64,000 nt of DNA from positions 1 through 64,000 of the forward strand of contig WNYE01000017.1 of assembly GCA_021396245.1 (NCBI GenBank), written 5' to 3'. A program made the translations under genes and the position numbers. Of this stretch, positions 11,537 to 24,130 are shown piece after piece. The notes beneath the pieces were generated by a model that ran no database searches, had not been told where the DNA came from, and worked only from the letters and a program-made list of their open reading frames with translations. The first letter of the stretch is position 1. Every line of letters begins with the position of its first letter. This DNA comes from Sporothrix humicola (taxonomy: Eukaryota > Ascomycota > Sordariomycetes > Ophiostomatales > Ophiostomataceae).

Positions 11537-12275
11537 ATGGACCAACGGATGCCAGCGTTTGAGTTTACCGTCGAGGCTTTTGTCGATCCGTCATCTGTCC
11601 AAGATGTTGTCCGGGGTAGGCCCTCCCCCTGTCTTCATTCTTGATTGAGCACCGCTGACCATTAGGCCTCCTCCATACAATCTTCTTCCACCGCTTCTTC
11701 CCCTCCGTCATGCCCCGCACCCGCGACGTCCTCGACCTGACCCTGCCGTATATCGACGACAACGAGCTCGAGACGCTCATCGACCAGCGCACCCAGATGC
11801 TCGTGCGCCAGCTCGAGGCCGAGAAGTCGGTGAGCACGAGCGGCGGTGCGGGTGGCGGTCACGGCGGTGGCGGCGGTAACAGTGGAAGCCGCGGCGGCCG
11901 CGGCCAGATCTCCGTCCAATTCTTCGAGAAGCGCCGCCGTAAGACGTGGTACATGCGCGGCGAAGAAGAGGTCTGCTGGGAGAGCTGGACCGTCAAAGTC
12001 ACCGTCGCCGAGCCTCGTACCGAGAGTGGTGGGTACCCGATCACCATGTATTATATTAAAATGTTGTCACATCCGCTAACCCCTCAGAACGCGCAAAGGT
12101 CCGCCAGGCAATGGAGTCAACGCTCCTGGCCGCCGTCATGAAGATTGTCACGTCCGTCAACGCCCACAAGGACCACATCCCGCCCATCACCACCTCCGAG
12201 TCGAACCCCTTCCCCTACCAGATCAACGTCAACCAGAAAGACGCCGGCTGGGCCGCCCGCATGGGTATCTACTAG
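11537..12275 (+). CDS. ATG101: Autophagy-related protein 101
   Basis: Exons 11537-11615, 11666-12028 and 12088-12275 encode 209 aa; the introns are 50 and 59 nt. The start MDQRMPAFEFTVEAFVDPS is followed by LLHTIFFHRFFP, then the HORMA-fold blocks YIDDNELETLIDQR, ISVQFFEKRRRKTWYMRG, WESWTVKVTV, and the ending NPFPYQINVNQKDAGWAAR, all diagnostic for Atg101 (former DUF1649). Atg101 pairs with the HORMA domain of Atg13 in the Atg1 initiation complex of species that lack the budding-yeast Atg29/Atg31 set. A Gly/Ser-rich insert (residues about 81-106, with GGAGGGHGGGGG) sits between the helix ending QLEAEKS and the next strand. The gene is divergent from PEX3. Confidence 0.96.
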
Positions 12276-13739
12276 GACAAGGCGCTCGAGTTTCTTTTCG
12301 GCGATTTCAACGACGACGAATACGATGGCAAAGACGAAGGCACACACGAGCCACCTCCCATCTAAGCCTCGCCTCTTCTTCTCAATTCTTCCCGTTTCAT
12401 TTTCCTTTTTTTTTTCTCTTCTTCCACCGGCGCTGTGCAACTTTCTTTACATAGAGATACCTTGCTTTCCGGCGTTCGTGATCCAGGGTGGGCACTCGGC
12501 GTTCTTTGTTGGTCTCTCGGTTTCTTGGATTCATTCATTACATTATTACCGGTGGCGTTATTGTGCTTTTGTATCAAGCAGACTGTCAAGACAGGTTGGG
12601 TCTGCAGTCTTGCCCTTTGTTCTGTTTCATATCATCTTTACCTTTTATCACTGTCGCTATTTCTTCTGCGGCGTACAAACACCTCTGTTGAGTTGGATGC
12701 ACCACAAGAGAATACGATAACCGCGTACAAATACAAATCATTCTCAGTCCTCATTGTGTCATTCATATGTATCCTTGTCCACTGAACTCAAAATATATCA
12801 TTGTAATAGCAAAATAAAAACTCATATTGGTAGTCAGGCCATAAAACCGCTGGCGCCAGCGTTGCCTGTACTCAAGTCATATATCTCTGGATCATAGACG
12901 CCCGTAGTCCCCAAGATATGTTCTTCCGAATCTTGTTGTCCCTGCCCTTTGCTGTCCCAGTTCAACTCCTAAAAAAAGCAGAAAACAAAAAAGCAGAAAG
13001 CTCCAACCTCCATAAAATGACGAGTAAGAAAATAGGAAAAGAAAACATGAATAATAAACAAAGACAAATTCTTTCCCAGCTCGTCACCAAAAGGATGGCT
13101 GTCAAAGGCCTCCTCCCAACACCATTGGAGAAGCAATAAAAACAAAAAAGAATATAGCAAACTCAAGGGAATAATAAAAAATAAGAATCAGGCTTTGCCG
13201 ACAAACGCTCCCAACACAAAAAGAAGCTCATAAGTGCAAAAAGCAAAAATAAAAGCAAAGTCGACGCCCTTCTTCCTGGTATAAAGAATCTTTGGGTCAA
13301 AAAAGCAATGTGCGGTCCCTGACCAACAAAGTATAAAAATCCCTGGAAAGAAGCGCACACTTATCTGTGAAATAAGCAAACATGATAAAAGATGGATCAA
13401 AGAGGTAAAGTGGAAGGTGTTAGGGAAACAAAAAAGAAATACGTAAAATGAACCGACAAAACATGTGGGGAAATATAAAGGAACACCGTGGGTAAATCAA
13501 GATAGGGTTGAAAATCAATAACAAAAAAAATGCAGACCAAACACCCCTGGGCCGTAACATGATTGCTGCTAACCGCTGTTTTCTTCGGAGACATCATAAA
13601 TCATTGCAAAGAAATAAGGAAAGAGTAAGAGGAAGTGATAGGAGATGTGAGGGAATGTGTGTAGTGAATAGCAAGGAATGAAAGGAGAAAATAAGGAAAT
13701 GGATGAAAGAGAAGTCCTCTCAAACGCATTACTTCAGCC
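12276..13739. other. Convergent spacer ATG101/forkhead gene
   Basis: About 1.46 kb tail to tail, T-rich on the ATG101 side and A-rich on the other, consistent with long 3' untranslated regions. No frame looks coding. Confidence 0.6.
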
Positions 13740-16496
13740 CTAGAATGTGGAAGTAAAGCTGCGTCCAAGGGCGGGCTTCTGGGCACCCTTCCCTGGCCGG
13801 GCTGGTGCCTGCTGCATCTGTTGATGCTGCGGGTAAAGCATCAGGCGTGGTTGCGGTACCGACAGCTGCTGCTGTGGCTGTGTGTTGGATCCAATCTTTG
13901 CAAAGCCCTGAAGAATGTCCAGGCCAACATCATCTGACTCTTGGAACACATCCGGATTGCAAAAATCATCCAGGCCAGACCAGATGTTGATGTTCTCGTC
14001 ACCGAAGCCATTGTCAACCGTCAGAGAGTTGGCGGCAGCGCCAGTCCCTGAACGGGGCTGCTTGCTTGGGGATTGCATAAAGAACTTGCTTGGGGACGAG
14101 CCAAGGCCATCAAAGAACTTGCTAGGCGTGTCAACCAACGGACCACCCGGTGACTGGTGGGGAACCTTGAGGAAGGGTGCAGATGTGATGTTGCGTCTTG
14201 CAGCGGCATTGGTAACATCAGACAGTGCACTGGTCGAATGGGCCCGGTCCAAACGCAGCCGCTTGCTTGACGGTGCCTTGATCGGAGATCCATTGTGCAC
14301 GGAAGGGAAGAGGCCAGGAAGGGACTCATCCTGGAAAATCTCAAAAGCATTGCCCAGGCTAGTCGTGTCCAGTGTGAAATCAGCCTCATCCGTGAAGTTA
14401 TATAATGAATCATCAAAGCCGTTCGGGCTGTCCCACGTAACCTCGTCTGATGCCGACGCCATTCTCCGCAGGGGTGAGGCCAGCATGCTGTGCACTTTGT
14501 CACGGTGCATGCGAAGGTTGGTGCCAGGAGACACCGAGGGGGGAGGTCTCATCGGTGCCCGAAGCTTCACCGCAGGCGTCAGTGGCGGCGGAGGCATACG
14601 GCTGGACGCGCTGTCGTTGAGGCCACCTTGACGAAGAGGCGAGGAAGAGCCAGGGTTATAGCCATTCCGCGACCGGTTCTTGGTCGGGCTGTCATACGAC
14701 GAGGCACGCAGACGGGCAATCTCCTCCTCAGCACGACCACGGCCACGCTTGATTCTTGACCGATCGCCGCTCTCGTGGAGCTGGCGAGCGTTTTGGTTGG
14801 AGCGAAGAGCAGAGGATTCCAGTGAGGAGATGTAGCCACTATCATCCATCGAAACAGACTTCCTCTTACGCGAACGCTGTGCCGAAGATGCGAGCAGTGC
14901 TCTTGGGACAGGTGGTGGTGTGCCGCTTTGGGCCTCAATGTGCCGGGAGATGGGAGGCGAGGAGTGCAGAGCAGTAGCAGGGATAGGAGAGTACTGGGAC
15001 GAGTCCAGTGCAGACATGTCCACTGCATCTGCCGTGCCAGCAGGCGTGTTCTTATCTTCGCCTGATGGAAGCTGCTGTTCCTCCGGTGCCGCAGTATCAG
15101 AAACAATGATAGTAGCATCTGACGATAGCTCTGGCTGTCTCGTGGAGTGTGTGTTGGCCATTGGTGCTGTTGACGAAGGCTCGACCATGCTGATGGGCAT
15201 AGGCGGCAGCTGAGGAGGAAGAGCAGGCTCCTGGAAGCCAGACGGGATGACGGGTAGCGAAGGCTCCATAGTTGTGGACATCATCTGCACACCGTCGCTC
15301 ATCGTCTTGCGGACAGCCTTGTCCTTCATGAAGACGTGCTCCATGCCGGCCTCAATAGCCCAGTAGTTGCCCTTGCCCGGGTCGTCCTTCGGGCGCTCCT
15401 GTTTGACGAAGGCCTTGTTCAAGCTGAGGTTGTGGCGAATGCTGTTCTGCCAGCCGGCATCTTGAGGGTTGTAGAACGAATACGTATCCGAGATCCATTT
15501 GTAGATCTGCGAGAGGGTGAGCTTCCGGCCCGGGGAACGAAGAATGGCCATGCCGATGAGCATAGCATAGCTGTGGCCAGGCTTCTGTCCGTCATCGATG
15601 ATAGGCGGGAACTCATCGTGTGCCGGGATTGGTCCATCGTCGAGACGGGCTCTCTTCGAGGGACGACCATCCTTGATCGGTGCAGGCTCCAGAAGACGCT
15701 TTCCCGGTGTCTTCTGGTAGTAGTTTTCGATGGACAGGTTGAGTCCAGGCGGTGCCGGGAAGATGATAGGGTAGCTGTTTTCCTTGCCCATGTTGAAAGA
15801 GCCCATGATCGGTCCGGCGGGAACGATTGGTGTTGATTCTGCTGTCGATGGCTTCTGTGAAACGGTCTGGAAACGAGACATAAGAGGCTGCTTCTTTTGC
15901 AGGCTGTCGGTGACCGTTGTGTTGTCCACGGGGGGGTTGAAGGAGACTGCGTTGAGTTTGCTGCGATTTGATGCCTTGAGGGGGCTCAGGGGCGAAGTCG
16001 ACATCAGAAGTGTGCCCATTTTTGAGGGCGAGTGTCTCATAGCGGACTGCATTGGGGGGTTGATGATGATGTTGGTATTGCTGTTGCCAAGAGGCTGGAC
16101 GGCATTGCCGTTGTTGAATGTGTTCTGCATGATGCGGCGTTGAGGTGGTTTTGATACTGATGGCATAGGGGCGTGGCTAATCATAGGAGTTGCCTGGCTA
16201 AAGAAATTGTCCTGGTAAATCTGGATGGGGTCTGACATATCGGCACGCGGAGGCAGAGCCATCGCGGCCGTTCCGTCAAGAAAGGGGGGTCGGAATTGGC
16301 GTTTGTCAAAAGGAGGTGATGAGGCCGGATACGTCTGATATCCTAGGGCTGTGCGTGGCAAGGTTAGTCCACTGCCTGTAGAGCGTTGAGGTGCAGTTAC
16401 GGAGATGAGGTGAAGAGATATTCGATTTGAGAATATAATGTTGGTCTTGTGAAAGGGAAGTATGAAAAAGACGACATCCGTGAAACGATGCAGCAT
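13740..16496 (-). CDS. Forkhead-box transcription factor (Hcm1/Sep1-like)
   Basis: A single long open frame of up to 918 aa. The forkhead winged-helix domain spans roughly residues 305-395 (coordinates about 15310-15590): SYAMLIGMAILRSPGRK, LTLSQIYKWISDTYSFY, GWQNSIRHNLSLNKAFVK and GKGNYWAIEAG; NSIRHNLSLN is the recognition helix. The rest is disordered, with many SP/TP sites suited to cyclin-dependent kinase control and a Gln-rich tail. Family members drive periodic cell-cycle expression in yeasts; the target set here is inference. The usual KPPYSY entry is KPGHSYA. The 5' end is uncertain: the first 35 residues from the ATG at 16496 are hydrophobic and unlike a transcription factor, CTAAC and CACAG near 16346-16365 look like an intron end, and the ATG at 16262 (MALPPRADMS) is a conservative alternative start. 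Confidence 0.87.
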   Translation of the reverse strand: MLHRFTDVVFFILPFHKTNIIFSNRISLHLISVTAPQRSTGSGLTLPRTALGYQTYPASSPPFDKRQFRPPFLDGTAAMALPPRADMSDPIQIYQDNFFSQATPMISHAPMPSVSKPPQRRIMQNTFNNGNAVQPLGNSNTNIIINPPMQSAMRHSPSKMGTLLMSTSPLSPLKASNRSKLNAVSFNPPVDNTTVTDSLQKKQPLMSRFQTVSQKPSTAESTPIVPAGPIMGSFNMGKENSYPIIFPAPPGLNLSIENYYQKTPGKRLLEPAPIKDGRPSKRARLDDGPIPAHDEFPPIIDDGQKPGHSYAMLIGMAILRSPGRKLTLSQIYKWISDTYSFYNPQDAGWQNSIRHNLSLNKAFVKQERPKDDPGKGNYWAIEAGMEHVFMKDKAVRKTMSDGVQMMSTTMEPSLPVIPSGFQEPALPPQLPPMPISMVEPSSTAPMANTHSTRQPELSSDATIIVSDTAAPEEQQLPSGEDKNTPAGTADAVDMSALDSSQYSPIPATALHSSPPISRHIEAQSGTPPPVPRALLASSAQRSRKRKSVSMDDSGYISSLESSALRSNQNARQLHESGDRSRIKRGRGRAEEEIARLRASSYDSPTKNRSRNGYNPGSSSPLRQGGLNDSASSRMPPPPLTPAVKLRAPMRPPPSVSPGTNLRMHRDKVHSMLASPLRRMASASDEVTWDSPNGFDDSLYNFTDEADFTLDTTSLGNAFEIFQDESLPGLFPSVHNGSPIKAPSSKRLRLDRAHSTSALSDVTNAAARRNITSAPFLKVPHQSPGGPLVDTPSKFFDGLGSSPSKFFMQSPSKQPRSGTGAAANSLTVDNGFGDENINIWSGLDDFCNPDVFQESDDVGLDILQGFAKIGSNTQPQQQLSVPQPRLMLYPQHQQMQQAPARPGKGAQKPALGRSFTSTF

Positions 16497-19400
16497 TTCA
16501 TGAACAAGAAGCTGGGCATTTGGGACAGGAGATCGAGATTCAGGGAGTTAAAAGAGACTAAGGCACTTACGCTTTATAGCGGGTCTGGACGCGTCAAGAT
16601 TTCTAGACTTCGATGCTGCTGCGATAGACGAAAACGAGAGTCGAAAGGAATCCGTTGATTAATGTCGACGCCTATGGCGATGTGATTTCGAGTCGGTCTC
16701 TGTGAATGAGGACAAGAAAGCGTTTGTATCGGAGGACAAAATTGAGCGGCTTCGCGGTGTGAAAATTTGGTGGACACGGTCCGCGTTCTGGTCGTTCTCT
16801 TTTCGTGTTGGCGTAGCGTGTTGGGCGTTGGGCGTTCTGTGCTGTAGCGGTTGGGCTGTGAGGCAAAGTCGAGTCGAGTCGAATGTGTTCAGGTCGAGAG
16901 TCGGCGAGAAAAAAATGTCGAGATGTGTGCGAATATGAAAAAGGTCGTGATGCTGGGTTGGGGAGGAGAAAGGGGAAAAGGCAGAAAAGAGAAAAGAGAG
17001 AAGGAGAAAGTAAAAAAGAGGGGGGGGTGAGTAGGAGCAAAGGAGAGGGAAAGAGGCTACAAAAGAGAGAAAAAGGGAAAGGAGAACTGGGCAAAGAGGG
17101 AAGGAACGACGTACAGGACGCGGAATGGATGTGTCGGGCGGTGGAGAGGGAAAGAGCGAGCGGGTCAGCAGTGGGTGGTACTTTCAGTGAGCAGGTAAAA
17201 ATAGGACCAGGTTAGGTACCCCTTCTCAGTCCGCAGATTGCCGTGCAGGGCGTGCAGGGCCAGCTCACAACCTGCAGTCTGGCGCCTCTTGTTCTGGCGT
17301 ACCGTGCTGCAGCACTTGGCAGTAAAAGGCGACATGAGACCCAGCCCAAGTGGGTTTTACTCTCCTTCCTCCTGGTCTTTTTTCCTCTCTTGCCTTTCTT
17401 TTCTTTCCTTCTGGCTGGCCTGCCTTCTTGGTTAGGACTTGGGAACGTGAACAAGCAGGGGGGTGTGGACAAGGGAAGGAGGTGTGGAGCGAGTTTGCGG
17501 CCAGTGGATTGGACAGTAAGGGCGCAGGCTGACACGTCGACATGGACTTGGGTCACCGGTCTTTCTCTCCTTCTGTTTCCTTTCTTTCCTTCTCTGGCGG
17601 CTCGTTTTGCGGAAAGACCTTCTTTCGTTTCTTCTATCGGCCGGGGTAGTGGGTAAAATAGGCTGTGGACATTGAGAACGGGGGCCCGAGAACGAAACGG
17701 AGGAAAGGGCCTAGAAAACGGATGGGTCTGGCAAGAGCAAACGGCAATCAAGAGACAAGATGTAGCAGGAGCAAGATGGAGAAAGCACGATGCACAGCAA
17801 GAAGGCCTCTCTCGACCAAAAGAGGGAAGTGTGACAGAGTGAAAAGAAAATGCATGCCGGTGCCAGAATACAAGGAAGTCGACATCGGCGAAAACTGGAA
17901 AAGCAGCAGGAGCTCATCCGGGACCGAATGAGATGCAAGCTGCTGATTGTGGCCCGGCCCATGGCTCCAACATACAAACGAGCATGAACATGAACATGCG
18001 AAATATGGCCTGCTGAGCTCCGCCATTGAAAGTTGCCTCTTCTTTGGAATGCCGGTGCCCTGATGGTGAGACAGGATTCGCGAGGCAGCCCTCTTTCTCG
18101 GTGGGCGCCTGCCAAAGCTGGCCAACCCAGGCTGCCAGGCCATGAAGAAAGGGCACGATGCGAGCAAAGGCAAGAACGATCAGCAACCGTCCTTTCCGAA
18201 CATCTTCAGGTGCCGCTGGATATTGCCTTCCCCCGCTACGAAGAAGTGAGTCTGAATGCTATCGCAATCTGGAGCTGCATCTTTTACGGAAGGCAAGACA
18301 GAGACATCCGGAGAAAGAGAGAGTCAGAGACAGATCACTTTCCCCTCCCTTGCGTCGTTCTTCAGCCGGAGGCAATAGTCACATAAGTGACAAATTAGGC
18401 AGTCGATGGACCACACCACATACTCAGTCCTGAAGAACGGGAAAGAAGAGCAAGATGAAAATGAGAATGGATATGAATGTCCCGTACGAGCACAGTCACT
18501 CTTTCCCCGCCACCGTGGCCCCCATGGTTCTTGCTCTTGTTCTTATCCTGAGTTCTCCAACGCACCTGCCCGGTGCCGTATCGTCCTACGTAACCTTCCC
18601 ACTTCCCACCGTCTGCATTCGGACGCAAAACGAGATGTCCTGCGGGAAAGACGAAACGACGCGGTAAAGAAAGTGTGACATGGAAAGAGCATGGCATCAG
18701 AAAAAGAGAAAAGGATGAGCCGATAAGGCAACAGCGAATAGCAAGCCGCCTAGGTCAAGGGATGGCGATCATGTTAGCGCCCTGGAGGAGCATTGAATTG
18801 AAGCAATCAAGTAATCAAGCATCCAAGAGAAAGTGGAACAGACAAAAGGACCGGCCGCGACCTCGAACATGAGCCGAGCGAATGCAGGGAGAAGGGAAAA
18901 GAGGTGAAGGTGAAAGTGGAAGAGGAGCCCGGGTTTGGGATTGATGGCAGCGGGGCAGAATGATTGGAAGACAGTGGAGAAGAGGCAATACGTGGGCGAA
19001 CGAGAGAAGGTTCAGCCATATGAGAATGGAGAATGGGAATATGAATATGAATGAATACTGTGGGATGTTGGGAACCTTGGAAGCGGGCGGACCGCTCCTA
19101 CCAAAACTCTTCAAAACGATGCACCTGCCCTTTCCACTTTGCGCTTTGCCGCCCGGCCTGCACCTGCCTGCACCCAACTGGCCTGTGTGTGCCACCGGAG
19201 ATGCATTGCGTCCCCTGTGCATAAGAGCACAGGACATTGGAAAATGGGGCGGAAGTTACTTTTTGCAGCGTTGCACGCGTAGGGGTACTCCGTACGTGGT
19301 CGTACTCTGCAATGGCCAGTCTGCAGGGCAATATAATGCGACGTGCAAAGTTGAAAGTGAAAGTGGGAGTGGTGTGGAAGCGAGAGAAGATGGTGTAGCG

Positions 19401-20706
19401 AGAAATCTACAAATAGTACGGATTATCGTAGGAATCAATGCCACTAGCATTTTACCATTTTAGTATTTTAGTATTTTACGAGATAGTCAAATAGTCAAAG
19501 ACGTCAGAACGAAAGAGGGGAAGGATGGACGAAACCGGCCGCCTCAAGGTTGAGGCAGAGATACTGTTGGGCCGTGAAAGAGAAACTCACAGAGAAACTC
19601 AAAAATGGGTGTGAAAATGGGCGATGAAATGGTGATAATATGGGACGCATGAGCCGCCGAGCGGGGACGGCTTGGTGCTAAACGCGCAAGCGCGTCGGGA
19701 CGCGTCGCTCTTTGTTTTGATTTACACTTCGCGTCAACCAATCATATTACACGGGTCCCGCAATGCGAAACGCTCGTTGGCTGTTTAAAACGACCACCAC
19801 TAACAGTACTAAAAAAGGCGACGAAAAGGATCGTTTGAAAAGTGCAAAAATCGTGGGAAATCGTAAAAAAAATCGCAAGAATTCTAGTCAACCCCAAACG
19901 GCTCTGCCTGAGCGCCAAGGTTTTCTTGGGTCCCAAAGAAGAGACATCCATCGGCATTTTGCATTACTGACCTCATTGATTGACGTGATCATACGCCGCA
20001 ACCCCTCTTTGCTCTTGCCCTCTTTCGAGTCTTGTCGGCCGGTCTTTCCGTGAGAAGTGCGAGATGAGAAGAGACAGGTAAGAGACAGGAAGGTCCGTTG
20101 GGCCCCGAGAATTCTCAGAATTCCACGAGTGGAATCGTATTGAGTAAGAGAGTGAAAGAGTAGAACGTAAAAAGGAAAGAACGAACGGGGCCGTCTCTGG
20201 CCGCAAACGTAGGCCAACGAGTGCTTCGTGAAAAGAAAAGAAAAGTGATAGCCGGAAGGAGCGAGCGGAGCATGAAGAGGCAAGAACAAAGAAAAAATTC
20301 GTTAGGAAAGAGGGTCAAGAGAGGCTCGAGTGGGAAGGAAAGAGCGACGAACGAAGAAGCGAAAGGGAAAATTCTTCATCGCATCCCTGACGGGGCCTTC
20401 CTCAAGATGCAAAAGGAGGGTCAACTAAGACCAGGGATCGTGGTCACCAAACGAAACGAAAATGGGCCAGCCAGAAAGTGCACACACCGGCCGTTTTGCT
20501 TTTGCCAAAGCATTCACCATTCGCCTGCCCATGCCACCGTTTTACACATACGACGTACACGACACGGGCTGGTTGATAGCGACGGGTATCAAACTACGAC
20601 ATACGACGTGCGCTCGGTTCGTTCAAAGTTGCACGAAAAGTTGCATTTGCAACGTCTTGGGGCGAACTGTGAGGGGAAAGGCCCGAGTCACGGTTTGGGA
20701 GAAATA

Positions 20707-20766
20707 TGAAAGTGGAAGACGAAAGAGGAAGTCAAAGTGAAAGTCAAAGTGGAAGTCGAAAGAGGG
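20707..20766. repeat. Imperfect GAAAGTGGAAGTC-type repeat
   Basis: GAAAGTGGAAG, GAAAGAGGAAG, TCAAAGTGAAAG, TCAAAGTGGAAG and TCGAAAGAGG follow each other with a period of roughly 12 bases. It is purine-rich and non-coding as far as I can tell. Confidence 0.7.
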
Positions 20767-23700
20767 GAAGACATCAAAGTGCTTGCAGGTCATAAATTGA
20801 AAAGGCCAGACTCTAGAGACCAAAGACGACGAGAACGCGTCCTGTCTATCAGAATCAGATGCCATGGGCCGAAAGCCCAAGTGGGCAGCATGCCGTTGCT
20901 CGAGCACTTTGTTGGACGGCCGCGTTCCTGGTTAATTGCCCTCATTCCAGCAGCATATGTGAGCCTGGAATACTGCTTCACCGTTCTCATCGAGTGGCCT
21001 ATTCGGCGGCCAGTGAGGCAGTGTTCGGGCAGACTATCCATCCGCTGAAGAGAGGCGCCAGACAAGAGAGAAAAAGAAGAAGAAAAAAGAGGCTCAGAGG
21101 CCGATATCAGAGACCGGCCAGATACGAGGCCAGGCGTTTAACAAGAAGTCAAGCAGACGACGACCTCGGAAGGATCGCCGGTCTTCAGGTCTGGCCAAAG
21201 CGATCCATTTCCGGTTTTTCTCTTTCCATTTCCATTTTCTCTTCCGTTCTTCTTCTTTTCCTTCCAGCTGGTCCTTTTCCCAGTCGTGGGCCCCCCGTGC
21301 CTTGTCTTTGAACGTGCTAACGCGACGTGTGACATCACGATCGTCGCTCCGAGTGGGAGAAGTGAGAGAACGCATAAAGTGCAAGTACCCTGGTACCTTG
21401 TATTACCTCCGAGTAGTTTACTTGGCAGACAGGAACGGGGGTCATCCACCCATCGGGCATCGACTACCCAGATCGAAAATCGGACCACGGCTACTTGGCC
21501 GGTATCATGCTCATGCCCGGGTTTTTGTGAAGCGGAGAGGACGATACAAGGAGGGCTGGAGGGGAGAGAGACAGAGAACAGGAGACAAAAAGAAAAATCA
21601 GGGCGGCATGTCACAATCTTGCCCATTGCAGTGTCTCAGCATCATCATTCCAGCAAACATCACCACTTTTCTTTTTTGCCTTTCTGTCTTTTTTGTCTTT
21701 CCACTTTCTTGTTCGAGGCGAGTGCTCCGTATATGCACGACCATTGGTGCCACATATCTTGTAGTACGAGACAATGATCTGATTTCTCCTGTCGCCTCTC
21801 GTGAAGCCTCTCCTTTTTTTCTCCTTTTTTCTTTCGTCCTCTCTTTACCTTTTGCCCTTTTCGGTTCTTCTTATTCATGCTCCATTCTTCATCCTGCCCG
21901 CTTTGGCCCACGATGGTGGAGAGAGAGTCTGAGAGAATACGTCGTGAAGAATAAGAATGGCGAGAACGAGCATCTGCATCCATCCAGAGTTCCCCGAAAT
22001 AGCATGTTCATGCCTTCCAACGGCTCTCTGTCTTTTTCTGTCTTTCCTTGTCTTTTGCGCACGAGTAGGATCAGCTGCCGTGGTTCAAAGAGGGGCCCGT
22101 CCTCTCGGCTCCCCGTTTTGTTCTCCTCTCGTCCACTTCGCGTCCACTTTGGAAGAGACTTTGGCGTGTCATCGACTCTCTCAGCGTGTTCGCCCACCGT
22201 GTCAGCGTGTTCAACGTGTTTTTCGCTCAAGGATAATCTAAGGTAAACCACGGCGAAAAGACCTTCTTAAAAGCAACCCCATGCAACATTAAAAGCCCAC
22301 TAATAGGGCCAGGACGATCAAGTGTAAAAAACGGGTCTTGCACCCGAGAAGAAGGTGAGCGAGAGGGGGCAGATGGGGAGCACGTCAAATTTGTGAGATG
22401 GGAACTCATCAAAGTCCACAGATCACATTTTGATGAGAGAAGGAGAGAACGATGCGACGGCGGTCAAGACGATTCTGGTCTAGTGTCGTGTCCCGAAAAG
22501 ATTCGTGGGATAATCATGAAGCGAAAGGAAGCGAAAGAAGAGAGCTATGAGACGACGATAAAAAAAAAAAGATGGGGCATCAAGTCGCGTTCCCGCAAAT
22601 CGCGTCACGCGAAGTCTGGCTTTCCAACAGAGAAGTGGCCTCTCCATCACTAACCCAAAACTCGATGTGCTCCTCGTTTTTTTACATTGATTCGGCGATT
22701 AACCAAATTTTCACGATCAGTATTCGAGATGAAGAGGGTCAATCACTGCCAGAGTAGGCGGGGGGCACGAAAGAACACGCTGAATGAGAAGAAGCGCGTC
22801 TGATGAGTTTGAGTGTCCGAGTCTGATCTCGATGCGAGAACCGCGACTGTGGGCTCACTCCCACTTTTTGCCAAGTAGTCTCTACCCAGTGGTCAGGATT
22901 TGCTACGCTCGTATCGCTCTGTTGCAGTGCATGTGAAACGGTCTCGTATGCACTGTAATACTCAGCAATGGAAAAGAGAAAGGACCTCCACCTGCATATC
23001 CATACAAGGCATGCAACAGTCATACACTGTGCATATTGGCACGCATGTGCAGTGAATAATGGCAAAGGTGGCAGAAATGTCAGAAATGGCTGAAAAGGTA
23101 ACATGCGAGGTTACGATAGAACCGTGTCTGCATTACACTCAAAGTCATACAGCATACGGTGTGCTTGCGGCGTACATGTGCACTACAGGGAATCAAGGAC
23201 AAACACAAGGAACAGGAACAGGCAGAGGCGAAAGGGACATGAAAGGCTTGCTGCATCGGCAGGAATACCAGTCTGGTTTCAAGAAGCCCCGTTCGGGAAA
23301 GGCAGGATGTGAGTGTGAGAAACGAAGGAAAGATCTTGAAGAGTTCAGGCAGCTACAATTCTTGGTTGAACCACGGTTAAACGGTTGCGTGTGGAAATGT
23401 GGAAACCGGGGTGAAGCCCGTATCTCAAGTCGATATCCAGGTGAATGGTCGATAACGTGTTCTGTGAGCCCGGGGTCTATCGATCGGGATGGCTTTTGGT
23501 TTCTCCTTTCTTTGTTTCTTATTTCTTCGTTTTCTTTTCACCTTCTTTATTCTCCGCGCTGTTTCTCAGTCTGGTCAGGTCGTTGAAAATTGTTTCCTCG
23601 GCGTCGGGCCCGGTGCTTTAACAAATATAGTACATCGTATATGAGCTATATTGCAAGCCGCAGGGGTGCCGGGAAAGCGCAATATGCTCATTCACATACA

Positions 23701-23869
23701 GCTCGTGTTTAACGAAAACGTTTGGGTGGCAAACGTGCTCGGGAGACTGTGTAGAACAATATCGAAAGAAAACGTTGAACTTTATGACGCTTATGTGACA
23801 TCTGGTGATGTATGTTCTATGGAGGATGCCGTGGAGTCTTTGTGCGTCTTTTTCAGCTGAATCTTGATA

Positions 23870-24130
23870 ATGTGTGGGTTCTGTGTTGAATTTTAACTCT
23901 ATTCATTTGTGTAAAAAAAAATCGAATTTTATTACTATATTTATATCAATGGATAATTAAGATAGGTATCGGGTTATTATTTCTTTTCATTTTCTTATCT
24001 TTTTACTTTTTTTTTTCAATCTTCTTTTTCAAACTAATGTTTTTATTTTATTTTTTTTATTTAAAAATTTATAATTCAATCACAGTATTCATAATAAACA
24101 AAAGTAAAATACACGAGAAAGTAAGGAACC
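23870..24130. other. AT-rich island
   Basis: A stretch of mostly A and T with T and A homopolymers, sharply different from the roughly balanced spacer around it. No gene or repeat family is recognised. Confidence 0.75.

Noticed and set aside
21302..22246. 314-codon plus-strand frame in the 8.5-kb spacer
   Set aside because: No domain, Ser/Arg-rich random composition, overlapped by equally long frames on both strands, and no start or splice context that favours it.
23059..23586. 175-codon plus-strand frame
   Set aside because: No family resemblance; composition changes mid-frame into a hydrophobic T-rich stretch; left uncalled.
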